From: Mesostigma viride
Taxonomy: Eukaryota; Streptophyta; Mesostigmatophyceae; Mesostigmatales; Mesostigmataceae
DNA: 64,000 nucleotides
Assembly: GCA_009746045.1 (NCBI GenBank)
Contig: RPFO01000389.1
Coordinates: 1,375,982-1,439,981, forward strand
Reading direction: 5' to 3'
Numbering within the stretch: position 1 is the stretch's first letter; each line of letters opens with the position of its first letter. The position numbers and the translations under genes were made by a program. Positions 44,904 to 53,661 of the stretch are shown piece after piece. Below the pieces are notes generated by a model, which was given only the letters and a program-made list of their open reading frames with translations, had not been told where the DNA came from and searched no databases.

Positions 44904-45518
44904 AGTTGTGAGAGGGTTGCACAGAATTCCGCCATGGTTCTTGCAGGAAATGTTGCCTTTATTATGAATAAGGAACACAGACGTAAGTCACGTCACTTCC
45001 AAGACTGCACGCAGCACAGGCGACAGGGTCGCCGTGCCAAGAGAACGTGCACGCAAGAACTGGCGTCCCGGTGCGACCAAGTCACACATATAGCTTGCTA
45101 GGGACGCGTCCAAGTATTCAGCTGCACTGTCACAGCTGAACTGTCAATCAATTGATTACACAGACTCTGGCACGCCTTTGGCGCGCAGATCTATCAATTG
45201 TCCATACGGCTAGTCCTGTGGACCTATCCGTACACTACTCAGCATCAATTGTCTCATAGGTCCTGGCGCGCTACAGCACGCCTACCTATCAATTGACCAT
45301 CAAGTCCTGTACAAGTCCTGTCAACGTCCTGCGGACTATCAAAGTGACACTTGTACATCCCGTGTCCGTACGCGCCCACAGTGGCACGCCGAGTACTGTC
45401 GGCACAGCCTAGGAAACGTCATAACTTTTACGTTCCTTAACCAAATGAGGCGTTCAAGGTGCCGTTGGAAAGAGCGTAACAATCTCTATCCATCTAACGT
45501 AAATCCTTTACGTTAACT
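44904..45518 (-). repeat. C1 5' LTR (615 bp)
   Basis: On the minus strand it begins AGTTAACG at 45518 and ends CACAACT at 44904. It is followed by CGTATTAC, which may belong to the primer-binding site (C2 has CGAATTAC at the same place). It is flanked outside by GTTCC (minus-strand reading of 45523-45519). Confidence 0.85.
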
Positions 45519-45737
45519 GGAACGGTTATCTGAGGAATACCGTTGATGAACCTGCTGTTGGTTGGAAAACCCTTGCCCACGTCGAGCATGTGAAGCACAA
45601 CTGGCTTGGCCGCAGTAGCACCCCGGGATGCAATCGAGAGGCTGCCGGCTCCCTTCACGAGCACCCCCAAATATGCCAGATACTTGACGAGGCACTTCTG
45701 CGCAACTGGGTCCTGCGATGGTGCCTGTTGCAATTCA
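45519..45737 (-). pseudogene. Gene X, upstream coding segment
   Basis: An open frame on the minus strand (QQAPSQDPVAQK, later PQITVP) is broken by the C1 LTR. The remaining two bases plus the base at 8675 complete a Pro codon and the frame continues at 8676. Upstream the same frame extends into the 83-bp repeats (VLGVWNHDIACAIALELQQ). The protein family is not recognised. Confidence 0.5.
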
Positions 45738-46061
45738 AGAGCAATAGCACAAGCAATGTCATGATTCCAAACGCCAAGAACTGCACTTATTGTAATATTC
45801 CTTTGGTAAAATGCAATTCAAGAGCAATAGCACAAGCAATGTCATGATTCCAAACGCCAAGAACTGCACTTATTGTAATATTCCTTTGGTAAAATGCAAT
45901 TCAAGAGCAATAGCACAAGCAATGTCATGATTCCAAACGCCAAGAACTGCACTTGTTGTAATATTCCTTTGGTAAAATGCAATTCAAGAGCAATAGCACA
46001 AGCAATGTCATGATTCCAAACGCCAAGAACTGCGCTTATTGTAATTTACCTTTGGTAAAAT
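45731..46061. repeat. 83-bp tandem repeat, four copies
   Basis: The word CAATTCAAGAGCAATAGC recurs at about 45731, 45814, 45897 and 45980, giving an exact 83-bp period. On the minus strand each unit carries a possible splice acceptor (ATTACAATAAGTGCAG) followed by the coding words of gene X. The array therefore looks like a tandem duplication of an intron-exon boundary. Confidence 0.85.
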
Positions 46062-46080
46062 AACAGCCGGATTTCCCCTG

Positions 46081-46365
46081 TCATAAATTTACCTGAGATT
46101 TCCCAGTGACACGGTCGGCTTCATCATCCGAAGCACCAGAGGCAAGTATTCTCTCAAGTTCATTCACTGCGCCCTTGTGATACACGGCCGCTTGCATTTT
46201 CTTCCTTTCTTCATCATCTACACCTGTCACGGATACAGGGCCTGTATCATTTGTCTGCTTCTCTTGCCCCGGTGGTGCATGGCCGGGATCCATTGTGTCT
46301 GGTGGGGCTACTGCGTCCTTTTCCATCGCTGGTGCTTTCCAATATCCCCTACATGTAAAGACCAA
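46081..46365 (-). CDS. Possible first exon of gene X (left arm of an inverted duplication)
   Basis: It contains PAMEKDAVAPPDTMDPG, PPGQE, DTGPVSV and GVDDE motifs. It ends at a consensus splice donor (AATCTCAG|GTAAAT, near 46094). The acceptor GCGCAG lies about 60 bp further on, at the start of the 83-bp repeats, so it may be the 5' exon of gene X. A homologous segment lies in the opposite orientation at 46841-47039. Function unknown. Confidence 0.4.
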   Translation of the reverse strand: MVFTCRGYWKAPAMEKDAVAPPDTMDPGHAPPGQEKQTNDTGPVSVTGVDDEERKKMQAAVYHKGAVNELERILASGASDDEADRVTGKSQVNL

Positions 46366-46482
46366 ATGGTGGTGGCACGGAGTACAAAATTAATGGTGGT
46401 GGCACGCCGCCATTGTTGTTGTTGTTGTTGTGTCCCACGCCGCACACCGGTGGAGTACAATTTGGTGGTGGCACGGTGTGCC

Positions 46483-46782
46483 GGTGCAACGGTGCAACGG
46501 TGCAACGGTGCAACGGTGCAACGGTGCAACGGTGCAACGGTGCAACGGTGCAACGGTGCAACGGTGCAACGGTGCAACGGCCAGTGATTGGCCCGTTGCT
46601 GATTTTGTGATATGCGCCTAGTAAAAATTGGCCGCAAATCTTGTGCCCACGTGCGACCGGACGAATTTGCGGCCAATTTTTACTAGGCTGCATGTCAGCA
46701 AATCAGGAACGGGCCAATCACTGGCCGTTGCACCGTTGCACCGTTGCACCGTTGCACCGTTGCACCGTTGCACCGTTGCACC
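46483..46782. repeat. Large hairpin with (GCAACGGT)n arms
   Basis: A GCAACGGT minisatellite (about 46483-46580) is followed by CCAGTGATTGGCCC and a 24-bp perfect arm (from 46616). A spacer, the complementary 24-bp arm (to 46688), GGGCCAATCACTGG and the complementary minisatellite (about 46725-46782) come next. The whole folds back on itself between two divergent ORFs. It could be a foldback transposon or a shared divergent promoter region. Confidence 0.8.
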
Positions 46783-46847
46783 ACCAAATTTTACTCCAGA
46801 ATGCCCTGTCTTTACATGTAAATGATAATTATGATAATGAACCAGCG

Positions 46848-47039
46848 ATGGAAGCACCAGCGATGGAAGCGATGGAAGCACCAGCGATGGAAAGGGACAT
46901 CATGGATCCCGGCCCTGCACCACCGGGGCAAGAGAACCTGACCATGGATACAGGCCCTGTATCCGTGGAGACAGGTGTAGATGATGAAAAAAAAAAAAGC
47001 AAGCGACCGTATAATATTACGCAGGTCCTAAAGCCATGA
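46848..47039 (+). CDS. Right-arm counterpart exon, divergent from gene X
   Basis: The start is at the ATG at 46848 (MEAPAMEAM). It shares DIMDPGPAPPGQEN, DTGPVSV and GVDDE motifs with the minus-strand ORF at 46081-46365, so the two are inverted paralogues. It ends shortly after a possible acceptor (ATTACGCAG near 47021). It may be spliced to the ORF at 47036-47905. Confidence 0.35.
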   Translation: MEAPAMEAMEAPAMERDIMDPGPAPPGQENLTMDTGPVSVETGVDDEKKKSKRPYNITQVLKP

Positions 47040-47905
47040 AGGGCCTGGGCATTATGGAGCCCGATGCGGGGGCGCAGGTTTTTGGAATGCTATTCTCGCT
47101 GCTTGTCCTGGTGGTCGTGTTGCTCGTCATGGCGAGACGAGGGCTCCGTCTTAGCGCTGCCGCCGTCTTAGCGAAATGCACCACGGATGCGTCCTGTGCT
47201 GCGGCACTTAGCAGGGACTGGGACTGTGGGTGTGGCCGCCATTGTTTGCGAAGCGTGCATTTCGAGGAGATAAGAGCGATGAGGGCAGACTTTTGGTCCA
47301 AGCCGAAGCAGGCGGATCGGAAACATTTGATATCGAACCAGCTTTACCAAGCGGGTCAGAAAGAAGATGAAATTCCGGGGAGCTTGCGTCACAAACGCAG
47401 TCGAGACGAGGGCTTCCTTTTCGCAGTGGATGGCTACGTTACTTACCCAGCTGACAGGCATCAGCCAGAGTCGGCAACCCCGTTTCGGCATCGCATGTGT
47501 CAAGCCGCTTTCCGCCGTGCTTTGTATATCAACCCCAATATGTGGCACGCGGCTGTCAAGGAGACAACCCGCCCTCGACCTTTGCCTGGCGATCGTGATT
47601 TGGAGTCCGGCTTGGGTAGCACTGCTGGACGGCGCATTGGGGTATCCCGGTCATTGTCTGCCAAGATTGGGGAGGCCAAGGCGCTTTGTGAGCTGTGGAT
47701 TCGGCGTTGGTTCTGCCCAGCAGTTGAGAAGGATCCCCGGGATGGCGCCAGCATCATTGAGCAACAGTGCAAGAAGACTTTATACTCGGACTACACTGCA
47801 GAGCAGCAGGACTACGGAACACCTGTAGCTAGCATGTCGTGTTACGTGCTAACCCAGTTCCCTAGCCTGAGTGACGTAGCGAAAGATCCTCCATGCCGGA
47901 ATTAG
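47036..47905 (+). CDS. Uncharacterised protein with Cys-rich CGCGRHC motif
   Basis: 289 codons. A hydrophobic segment (residues about 16-33) resembles a membrane helix but may be translated non-exonic sequence. The middle holds DWDCGCGRHCLRSVHFEEI and then a segment ending MCQAAFRRALYINPNMWHAAVKE. This pattern (Cys-rich start, basic helix, C-x3-F-x3-L-x-I) resembles a conserved N-terminal region seen in many uncharacterised, transposon-associated algal and animal proteins. I infer a mobile-element origin without naming a superfamily. The C-terminal part carries further basic helices and a DYTAEQQDYG segment. No catalytic motif is visible. Confidence 0.4.
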   Translation: MKGLGIMEPDAGAQVFGMLFSLLVLVVVLLVMARRGLRLSAAAVLAKCTTDASCAAALSRDWDCGCGRHCLRSVHFEEIRAMRADFWSKPKQADRKHLISNQLYQAGQKEDEIPGSLRHKRSRDEGFLFAVDGYVTYPADRHQPESATPFRHRMCQAAFRRALYINPNMWHAAVKETTRPRPLPGDRDLESGLGSTAGRRIGVSRSLSAKIGEAKALCELWIRRWFCPAVEKDPRDGASIIEQQCKKTLYSDYTAEQQDYGTPVASMSCYVLTQFPSLSDVAKDPPCRN

Positions 47906-47990
47906 GAATAATCTAGGTGGCCTAATGCTGATTGCGCTTCACGACCCAGGTCGTGATATATCTGGCATCGCGGCTTGACGCCAAGCTAAT

Positions 47991-48505
47991 TGTTACACAC
48001 TTATAATGGCTAGCAAGACCAATCACAAATGGATACTTGCCCCAGGTTTAATATGAAGGCGTCGTCGCACTTTACATTCATCAAACCAAGAGGACGAGAC
48101 TCTCGTCCTCGGACCAATTTCACCTCTAGAGGTCTGCCACTAAGCTGGCAAAGGGCGCCGACATGGCGCCGACCTTCCCAAGCATGCAGTCCACACAAGA
48201 TCTCGGGTCGACATCGACCCTCACCTACAGAATCCACGCATGAGTACAATATCTCAACCAGCTATAAAGTACGCAGCGCGGCGCGACTGCACCGGCCCCT
48301 AGGAGATCGCATACAACAACCTAGGCCCAAAATAACTGGCCCGAATCACAGAAACTATCATAGTTCCATACAAAAGTCCTGACTAAGAGACGATTCCCAA
48401 ATTAAGTCCCGAAATAAGTCCCAAAGTCCGACGGACTATGACAACAAGCCAAAGTATATGATTTATTCCATTGTTGCGTCCGTCCTAAAGGGCCGGCACG
48501 CAACA
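47991..48505 (-). repeat. G1 3' LTR (about 515 bp)
   Basis: It begins TGTTGCGTGCC at 48505 (minus) directly after GGGGGGGGAGGAG, and ends GTGTAACA at 47991, so it has TG...CA ends. It contains several short palindromes (GACGAGAGTCTCGTC, GGTCGATGTCGACC) and a GGACTTNGGGACTT repeat. No second LTR is present, so the right-hand boundary comes only from the purine tract and the TG. Confidence 0.55.
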
Positions 48506-48661
48506 CTCCTCCCCCCCCACGGGGGTCGGTAGTCCCTACCGTACAAAAGACAGAAAGGAAACAAGTAAAGCTACGCTACTATAAGAGTACTATGTCCCAA
48601 CCCCGGTTCACCCGCGGGTTAGTAATACCAATTCCTCTAGAGGTTGATACACAGGACCAAC

Positions 48662-49289
48662 AGTTAAAGAAACTGTGGCTGAACTGTGGTTCAGCCTGCA
48701 CTGATTAATATCTACAGAGGAAGTAGTTATATTAATCAATAGGTTTACGTTGCTGGTTATGGCTACCAGCACAGAATGCACGAGGCACGTGAGAACCGTC
48801 GCCAAAGGTGCGAGGACACAGGTGCAGGGAAAGTGGTGCTAGCAAGTGGCAGCTTCCTGCTCGTTATATACTAATTGTGACGCAGTCACATCCAGATGAC
48901 TGATAGGACAGATCATCTCACAATATTGCTGTCCTTCACTCTGGACCAGCAGATCTCGACTCGTTATCCATAAATAGTCACATCAGTGTCCTGTCGCACA
49001 AGTCCTGTCACTATTTGTTACGTCTAATCAATAGCATTGAATAGACCGCAGTGTCGGAGACTAAATGTCCTATCGTACACTGTGACAAGACGTCGTATGC
49101 CACGCGTCACTTGAAGAACCACCGTAGAATCACCGAATCCAAGTAGAATGTAGTAGAACAGTATCTTGCTCATATCTCGAGCAATACTCATCAGAATGAA
49201 CCCGTTTCTGGATTGTAGTAACCGGAAGTAGAATCTCTACAAGCCAAGTAGCTTAGTAGAATAATATTGCTTGCCAGGCAATATTAACT
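48662..49289 (-). repeat. C2 3' LTR
   Basis: On the minus strand it starts AGTTAATATTGCC at 49289 and ends at 48662. It is matched by 55502-56127 with a few substitutions and a 2-bp indel near the outer end. The outer flank is CCAAC. Confidence 0.9.
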
Positions 49290-49361
49290 CCAGCCCTTTC
49301 TTCTCTTTTAGAGCTTGGACGTAACAGCCATATTAACTCCAGCCCTTTCTTTCTTTTAGAG
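49290..49361 (-). promoter_or_regulatory. C2 polypurine tract, duplicated
   Basis: On the minus strand AAAAGAGAAGAAAGGGCTGG immediately precedes the 3' LTR (49290-49310). A second copy, including a few LTR bases, lies at about 49331-49361, so a segment of about 43 bp is tandemly duplicated. It would prime plus-strand synthesis. Confidence 0.65.
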
Positions 49362-49814
49362 CTGTTAGGCTTGGCAACACATATATAGAAACAACATGCA
49401 TAGCACTTGACATCCCTCCCAGCTCTCTGTAGTCTCTGCTCGGGATTAATCAAGCACCAGATCACAACACATCTCAGCCATGACGAATTACAATGAATTC
49501 CCTATCCACTGGAAGTAGAAAGCCAAGTGTTTGGAATAGCAGCTTGTGGCTAACCAGAATAATGACCAAAATGGAATCATCACCATAATGGCTCCTGATT
49601 GGAACCCCACAAGTTACCCACAAGACCTTATCAGGTAGACATTGATAGTTATCAGAACTGGCGCCCACCATGGACTGAGAAATAGCACATCACAAAATAT
49701 ATTAAGCACATGACAAACTACATTCCTCTGTCTGGGACAAAACTAGGGGGACCTGTCGCCACCTCACCAGCAAGGTTGATGGGCCAGCCAATCCGGGAAA
49801 ATCCGCCTAAGCAG

Positions 49815-49836
49815 CCCCAGGGAATCGAACCCTGCC
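49815..49836 (-). other. tRNA T-arm / B-box-like motif in C2 3' UTR
   Basis: On the minus strand CAGGG-TTCGATT-CCCTG forms a perfect 5-bp T-stem with a 7-nt loop and contains the B-box GGTTCGATTCC (49831-49821). It is preceded by TATAGGGC as in C1. It lies about 230 bp downstream of the pol stop. Confidence 0.55.
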
Positions 49837-50065
49837 CTATAAAATCCCTTTGGTTGAGACAAACCTCAAACTGAGGACAAACCCCCAACCAACATCATGC
49901 TCCATGACTGAGCATTACATAGAATACAGTATTATACACATATGTACACAGAGCATTACTGCCCTCAGAGCATCACAGCTCTCAGCATAACAGAGCCCAG
50001 CTCTATGTTAGCTCTTCTCACCCAATCAGTCACCAAACTCAAAGCTCCAACTGGAATTGCTCAAC

Positions 50066-53000
50066 TCACACAGAGGAGCTCATCAGCTTGTAAAGAAGCT
50101 TATATTGCTCAGCAGACTTGTGAGGTAACTTGGTCAAGGCATCAGCAGGATTCTCAGAACCTGGAAGATGTTGAATATCCACCAGACCTGCCAACTCCTT
50201 CAACAGGAGATAATCCAGATCTCTGCTCCTGGCCAACTGCTTGTGCACAAACTGGACCATGCCCATGTTATCTGAAAGGATCAAGGTTTCCATCTGAAGA
50301 GTATGAGGAGTCACTGAAGCCATAGCTAGCAACAGCTCCTTGATGTACAAACTGGACTGAATCCCTTCACAAATGGCTCTGCACTCAGAGACATCTGAAC
50401 TCACAGCAACCCTTCTTTGAAGACGACTGTACCAGGCCACAAGACTAGGCCTATGTTGCTGAAGCACAAACAAGCCAGCTGACCTGCCTCTGACCTTAGA
50501 AACTTGCCTGCTATCCATGGAGCTATCAACATAGATATCCAAGGAAAATGGCAAAGACAAATCAATCCCAGCTAAAGTAATACCAGGAGACTTGTTAACA
50601 TGTGCAATAATCTGGGAAGGCTCCTCCAGAATTAGCACATCATCAGGGGATCTGCTATGGACCATCATGTCAGGCCCACAAATGCTGCCATACCAGGCCA
50701 ACTTGCCTTTCAGCTCAGGTGCAATGGATGACGTCATGACCTCTGGAACAGATTGAAGAATGGTACTCTTGTAGTCATTGCCCGCCTGCAGCTTAATCAG
50801 CCACTGACTCCCCTCCTGAACCAATGTAGCCTGCATTCCACAGAACGTGACAGCCTCTCCAGGCTTCTGCCACAATTCTTTTCCCAAAGGAAATGCATCA
50901 TTAATGATGGGCACAAACTGACTCAACCACTTAGTGGGAGCAATCAAGTGCAAGTCATCACCATGCAGGCTAGCATACACAGGTAAATCATGCCACCTAC
51001 CCAGCAATAAACATGGGTCCACAGATGACACCTTCAACCCACAGTGTTTAGTCAAGAAGTCTTCCAAGGTGAGCCTCCAAATGATGGGACTGGACCTGAG
51101 ACCTTCTAGACCCTTCAGAATCAGCAGGTAGCTAGACTGGAGCTCTGCCTGCCAGGCTACAGGAACTGGCACATGAAATGGAGTTTCACAATGCCACACC
51201 TGCTGAGCCACACTGGGATCACCCTTCAGAAATGCTCTCTTGAAATCTAGCAGAACTGAAGACATATCAGCACCCTGGTTCAGCATACCGACATACAGGC
51301 ACAATAAAATACGCCATGTATCATGTAGCATCCCAGGTGTATACAACTCCTCGCCCAGAAGATCCCCAGTACCACGGTATTCATTGAGAACTGGACGCAC
51401 ATGGGGAACAGACACCCCCTCCACCTCCTTCCGCTTGATGACGAATCTGAGCTTCAACCGTGTACTGTATGGGGGAACTTCATTCACAGGCTGACAGCAG
51501 TCAAACTGCAACCACTCCTCTAGAGCCTTGGCAAATGCTAGCCTCCAGGCCTCAAACATTAGAGGAGAACTCATTTCCTGGACAAGCTGATCATAGCTAA
51601 GAGGAGAATGAGCAGCCAGTGATCTCTTAGTAATACCAATACTGCTAGGGTGTAGAGCAGCTGGCATAACAAGACTGGAAGCCACAGGAATCTGATTCTC
51701 AGGCCACTGCACATTCTTGATCGCTTTCACAGAATTAAATACACTGGCAAGGGAGGTTTTAAAATTGACCAAGGGTATGCTACCCCAGCCAAACTTTCTC
51801 AGCTTATCAGATGCCACAACAATTCTAGGAGAGCTCAGAAAATTTTGACCCAAGATGATAGGGCCATCATAATCTTCAAGCACAAGAAATGTGACATCCT
51901 CACCCATGAAGGGTACCAGCACCTCTCCCAATACCATAATGTGTGTCCTGCCACTAAAGTCAGACACCCAAGCACAACTAGGCGAAAGCACCTGCCGTTG
52001 ACCTGTATGTTGAGATCCCATAACAGAAACCTCAGCATTGGTATCTACCTCTAGGACAGCATCCTCGGACTCCTCCAACTGGCTGAGCTTGGACACCCGA
52101 GGTCCTTGCTTGGCTTTTTGCATAGCCAGCACCACATCTTTCAGGCCCACACCTCTATGCTTAGTGAGGCTAGAGGGGACCACATCTGCCTGTCCTAAGG
52201 ATGGAAAGTTAACCGATCCAGGGGTCTGGCCAGGACTTACCCGGGGATTACTTCCAGCTTGAACGTGATGATCAGGGATGACGTCATGACCAACTGGCAA
52301 GGTTGTCACATCAGGAGCTACTGCCTCTGCTTCAGCACCCCTTAGACGTACATATGACCACGACAGACGGTGCACATTCTGGGGAGGATCCTCCATCTTC
52401 ACCCAGCACTTGTGCCCAGCTAGTTCCACCCTGGTCACTACTCCAGGGTGCCAGCTACCACGCTTGCCTGCAAGCTTGGGCTCTTTCCACACAATTACCC
52501 TCTGGCCAACAACAGGTTTCAGAACACTCCAGCCCTTGTCTTTCTGCCTCAACTTGGCAAACTTGAACATAAGGCTATCTTTCCAGGCTTGCTCAACCTC
52601 AGTAGGGAGCTCCCGAAGATGCAATGATAATGGAGTCACAGGGACCTCTCCAACATACATGGATGCCCTGACATTCAATCTGTCCTCAACTGACCTTAAC
52701 CAGGCCGTCTTGATAATAGCTGGAACCAATCTTGGAATCTTCTTCTCCGTCAGCAGAATAGTCTTGAGTTCTCTGATTGTCCTCTCCACCACGCCTTGAC
52801 TGCCATGGGACTCCCTGTGTACAATAAATAACTCAGGGAGGTCTTCATTCCCCATGCAGCACTCAAATTCTAAATCACACTGCAGCTGGATCACTGGTTT
52901 CATTCTGGATCTGATAGCCTGGAGCCCAGCCACCAAACATGGCTTAGACTTGTCTTGCAACAGCTCCAGCACCTTGTACTTGGTATATCTATCAACACCA

Positions 53001-53245
53001 ACCAACAAAATCAGTTTCCTGATTTCTTGGATATCACATTGTACATATCCAGGCTGCAACACAGGTTGTCTGACATGAGACTTCTTAGGCTTGGGAGCAA
53101 CCAGCCTACAGGAACAAGCCTCAGCAACCTGTTTTACTGCATTAAACAAAGATGTCCCTCCCAGCCTCCTTGCAAACTGGAGTGCCTGGGCAGCATGACC
53201 AAACATGTGATGCAATCTCAATGCAATGTTTGACACAAGAGACAT
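50066..53245 (-). CDS. pol: C2 Pol polyprotein, intact (1059 aa)
   Basis: An uninterrupted ORF starts at the ATG at 53245. A pre-integrase zinc motif comes first (HHMFGH at 12-17, CSC at 44-46), then integrase D71, D124, E154 with 29 residues between the last two. A Trp-rich SH3-like C-terminal part follows (WKEPKLAGKRGSWHPG). A retropepsin-like domain with D401-T-N-A and ILGQN at 464-468 comes next. The RT has LLDFKRAF (D667), GLRSSPIIW and HGDD at 761-764. The RNase H has D907, E954 and D992 and ends PADALTKL. The INT-before-RT order is Ty1/copia. The protease position, the DTN triad and HGDD are unusual. It would carry out cDNA synthesis and integration. Confidence 0.9.
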   Translation of the reverse strand: MSLVSNIALRLHHMFGHAAQALQFARRLGGTSLFNAVKQVAEACSCRLVAPKPKKSHVRQPVLQPGYVQCDIQEIRKLILLVGVDRYTKYKVLELLQDKSKPCLVAGLQAIRSRMKPVIQLQCDLEFECCMGNEDLPELFIVHRESHGSQGVVERTIRELKTILLTEKKIPRLVPAIIKTAWLRSVEDRLNVRASMYVGEVPVTPLSLHLRELPTEVEQAWKDSLMFKFAKLRQKDKGWSVLKPVVGQRVIVWKEPKLAGKRGSWHPGVVTRVELAGHKCWVKMEDPPQNVHRLSWSYVRLRGAEAEAVAPDVTTLPVGHDVIPDHHVQAGSNPRVSPGQTPGSVNFPSLGQADVVPSSLTKHRGVGLKDVVLAMQKAKQGPRVSKLSQLEESEDAVLEVDTNAEVSVMGSQHTGQRQVLSPSCAWVSDFSGRTHIMVLGEVLVPFMGEDVTFLVLEDYDGPIILGQNFLSSPRIVVASDKLRKFGWGSIPLVNFKTSLASVFNSVKAIKNVQWPENQIPVASSLVMPAALHPSSIGITKRSLAAHSPLSYDQLVQEMSSPLMFEAWRLAFAKALEEWLQFDCCQPVNEVPPYSTRLKLRFVIKRKEVEGVSVPHVRPVLNEYRGTGDLLGEELYTPGMLHDTWRILLCLYVGMLNQGADMSSVLLDFKRAFLKGDPSVAQQVWHCETPFHVPVPVAWQAELQSSYLLILKGLEGLRSSPIIWRLTLEDFLTKHCGLKVSSVDPCLLLGRWHDLPVYASLHGDDLHLIAPTKWLSQFVPIINDAFPLGKELWQKPGEAVTFCGMQATLVQEGSQWLIKLQAGNDYKSTILQSVPEVMTSSIAPELKGKLAWYGSICGPDMMVHSRSPDDVLILEEPSQIIAHVNKSPGITLAGIDLSLPFSLDIYVDSSMDSRQVSKVRGRSAGLFVLQQHRPSLVAWYSRLQRRVAVSSDVSECRAICEGIQSSLYIKELLLAMASVTPHTLQMETLILSDNMGMVQFVHKQLARSRDLDYLLLKELAGLVDIQHLPGSENPADALTKLPHKSAEQYKLLYKLMSSSV

Positions 53246-53661
53246 TTTATTAAATACAGGTGAGGTGCTGGAACAGCACGCTCACTTACAACCATGCTCC
53301 CCATTGCATCATTCAGGCCATCAGCCTCACCCTCCTCCTCTAGAGGAGCTTCCTGCCCTAAGGCAGGACTTCCACGCTCCAACATTGAAGGAGTACGCAA
53401 ACTACCTCCAAGAGCCATGTGGGAACGTTGTTGCCTTGTGGTAACTGCTTTCACCATGGTGACGTGGGAAGACCCAGTCACTACCCCATTGTGTTCTTCC
53501 TCCATGGATGCACCCTCAACCTGTGCAGGGGGACTCTCAACCTTAAGTGGGAGACTCTCAACCTGTGCAGGGAGCAAATCAACTTCATCCAGAGTAATGG
53601 GGGGGTCACTCTTAGCCCCCTCCCTGGCGGACCCTAGCAAGCCCAGGGAAGGCTGAGCCCG
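53218..53661 (-). CDS. C2 linker frame between gag stop and pol
   Basis: About 147 codons lie directly downstream of the gag UGA, in the same frame as the zinc knuckle. They run to a stop at 53218, overlapping the pol start by about 28 nt. The sequence is low in complexity (repeats of PAQVESLPLKVES type) and contains no DSGA protease motif, the domain that canonical Copia elements carry here. The gag stop is UGA followed by CGG, a context known to promote readthrough in some plant RNA viruses, so a Gag-linker extension is possible. Confidence 0.45.
   Translation of the reverse strand, partial: RAQPSLGLLGSAREGAKSDPPITLDEVDLLPAQVESLPLKVESPPAQVEGASMEEEHNGVVTGSSHVTMVKAVTTRQQRSHMALGGSLRTPSMLERGSPALGQEAPLEEEGEADGLNDAMGSMVVSERAVPAPHLYLIKCLLCQTLH

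Larger units (their letters stand above)
43670..45518 (-). mobile_element. Copia-like retrotransposon C1, 5' half (inverted)
   Basis: Reading on the minus strand: 5' LTR (45518-44904), an extra ORF (44879-44130) and the gag N-terminus (43961 to about 43670), where homology ends abruptly. The LTR has the same 615-bp length as the one at 8055-8669 and is bordered by the same GTTCC duplication. The outer sequence continues gene X in frame with 8675 onward. This is therefore the other half of the element at 1720-8669, separated by a rearrangement. Confidence 0.8.

Noticed and set aside
49815-49836. A tRNA gene
   Set aside because: Only a T-arm is convincing. I could not find matching acceptor, D and anticodon arms.
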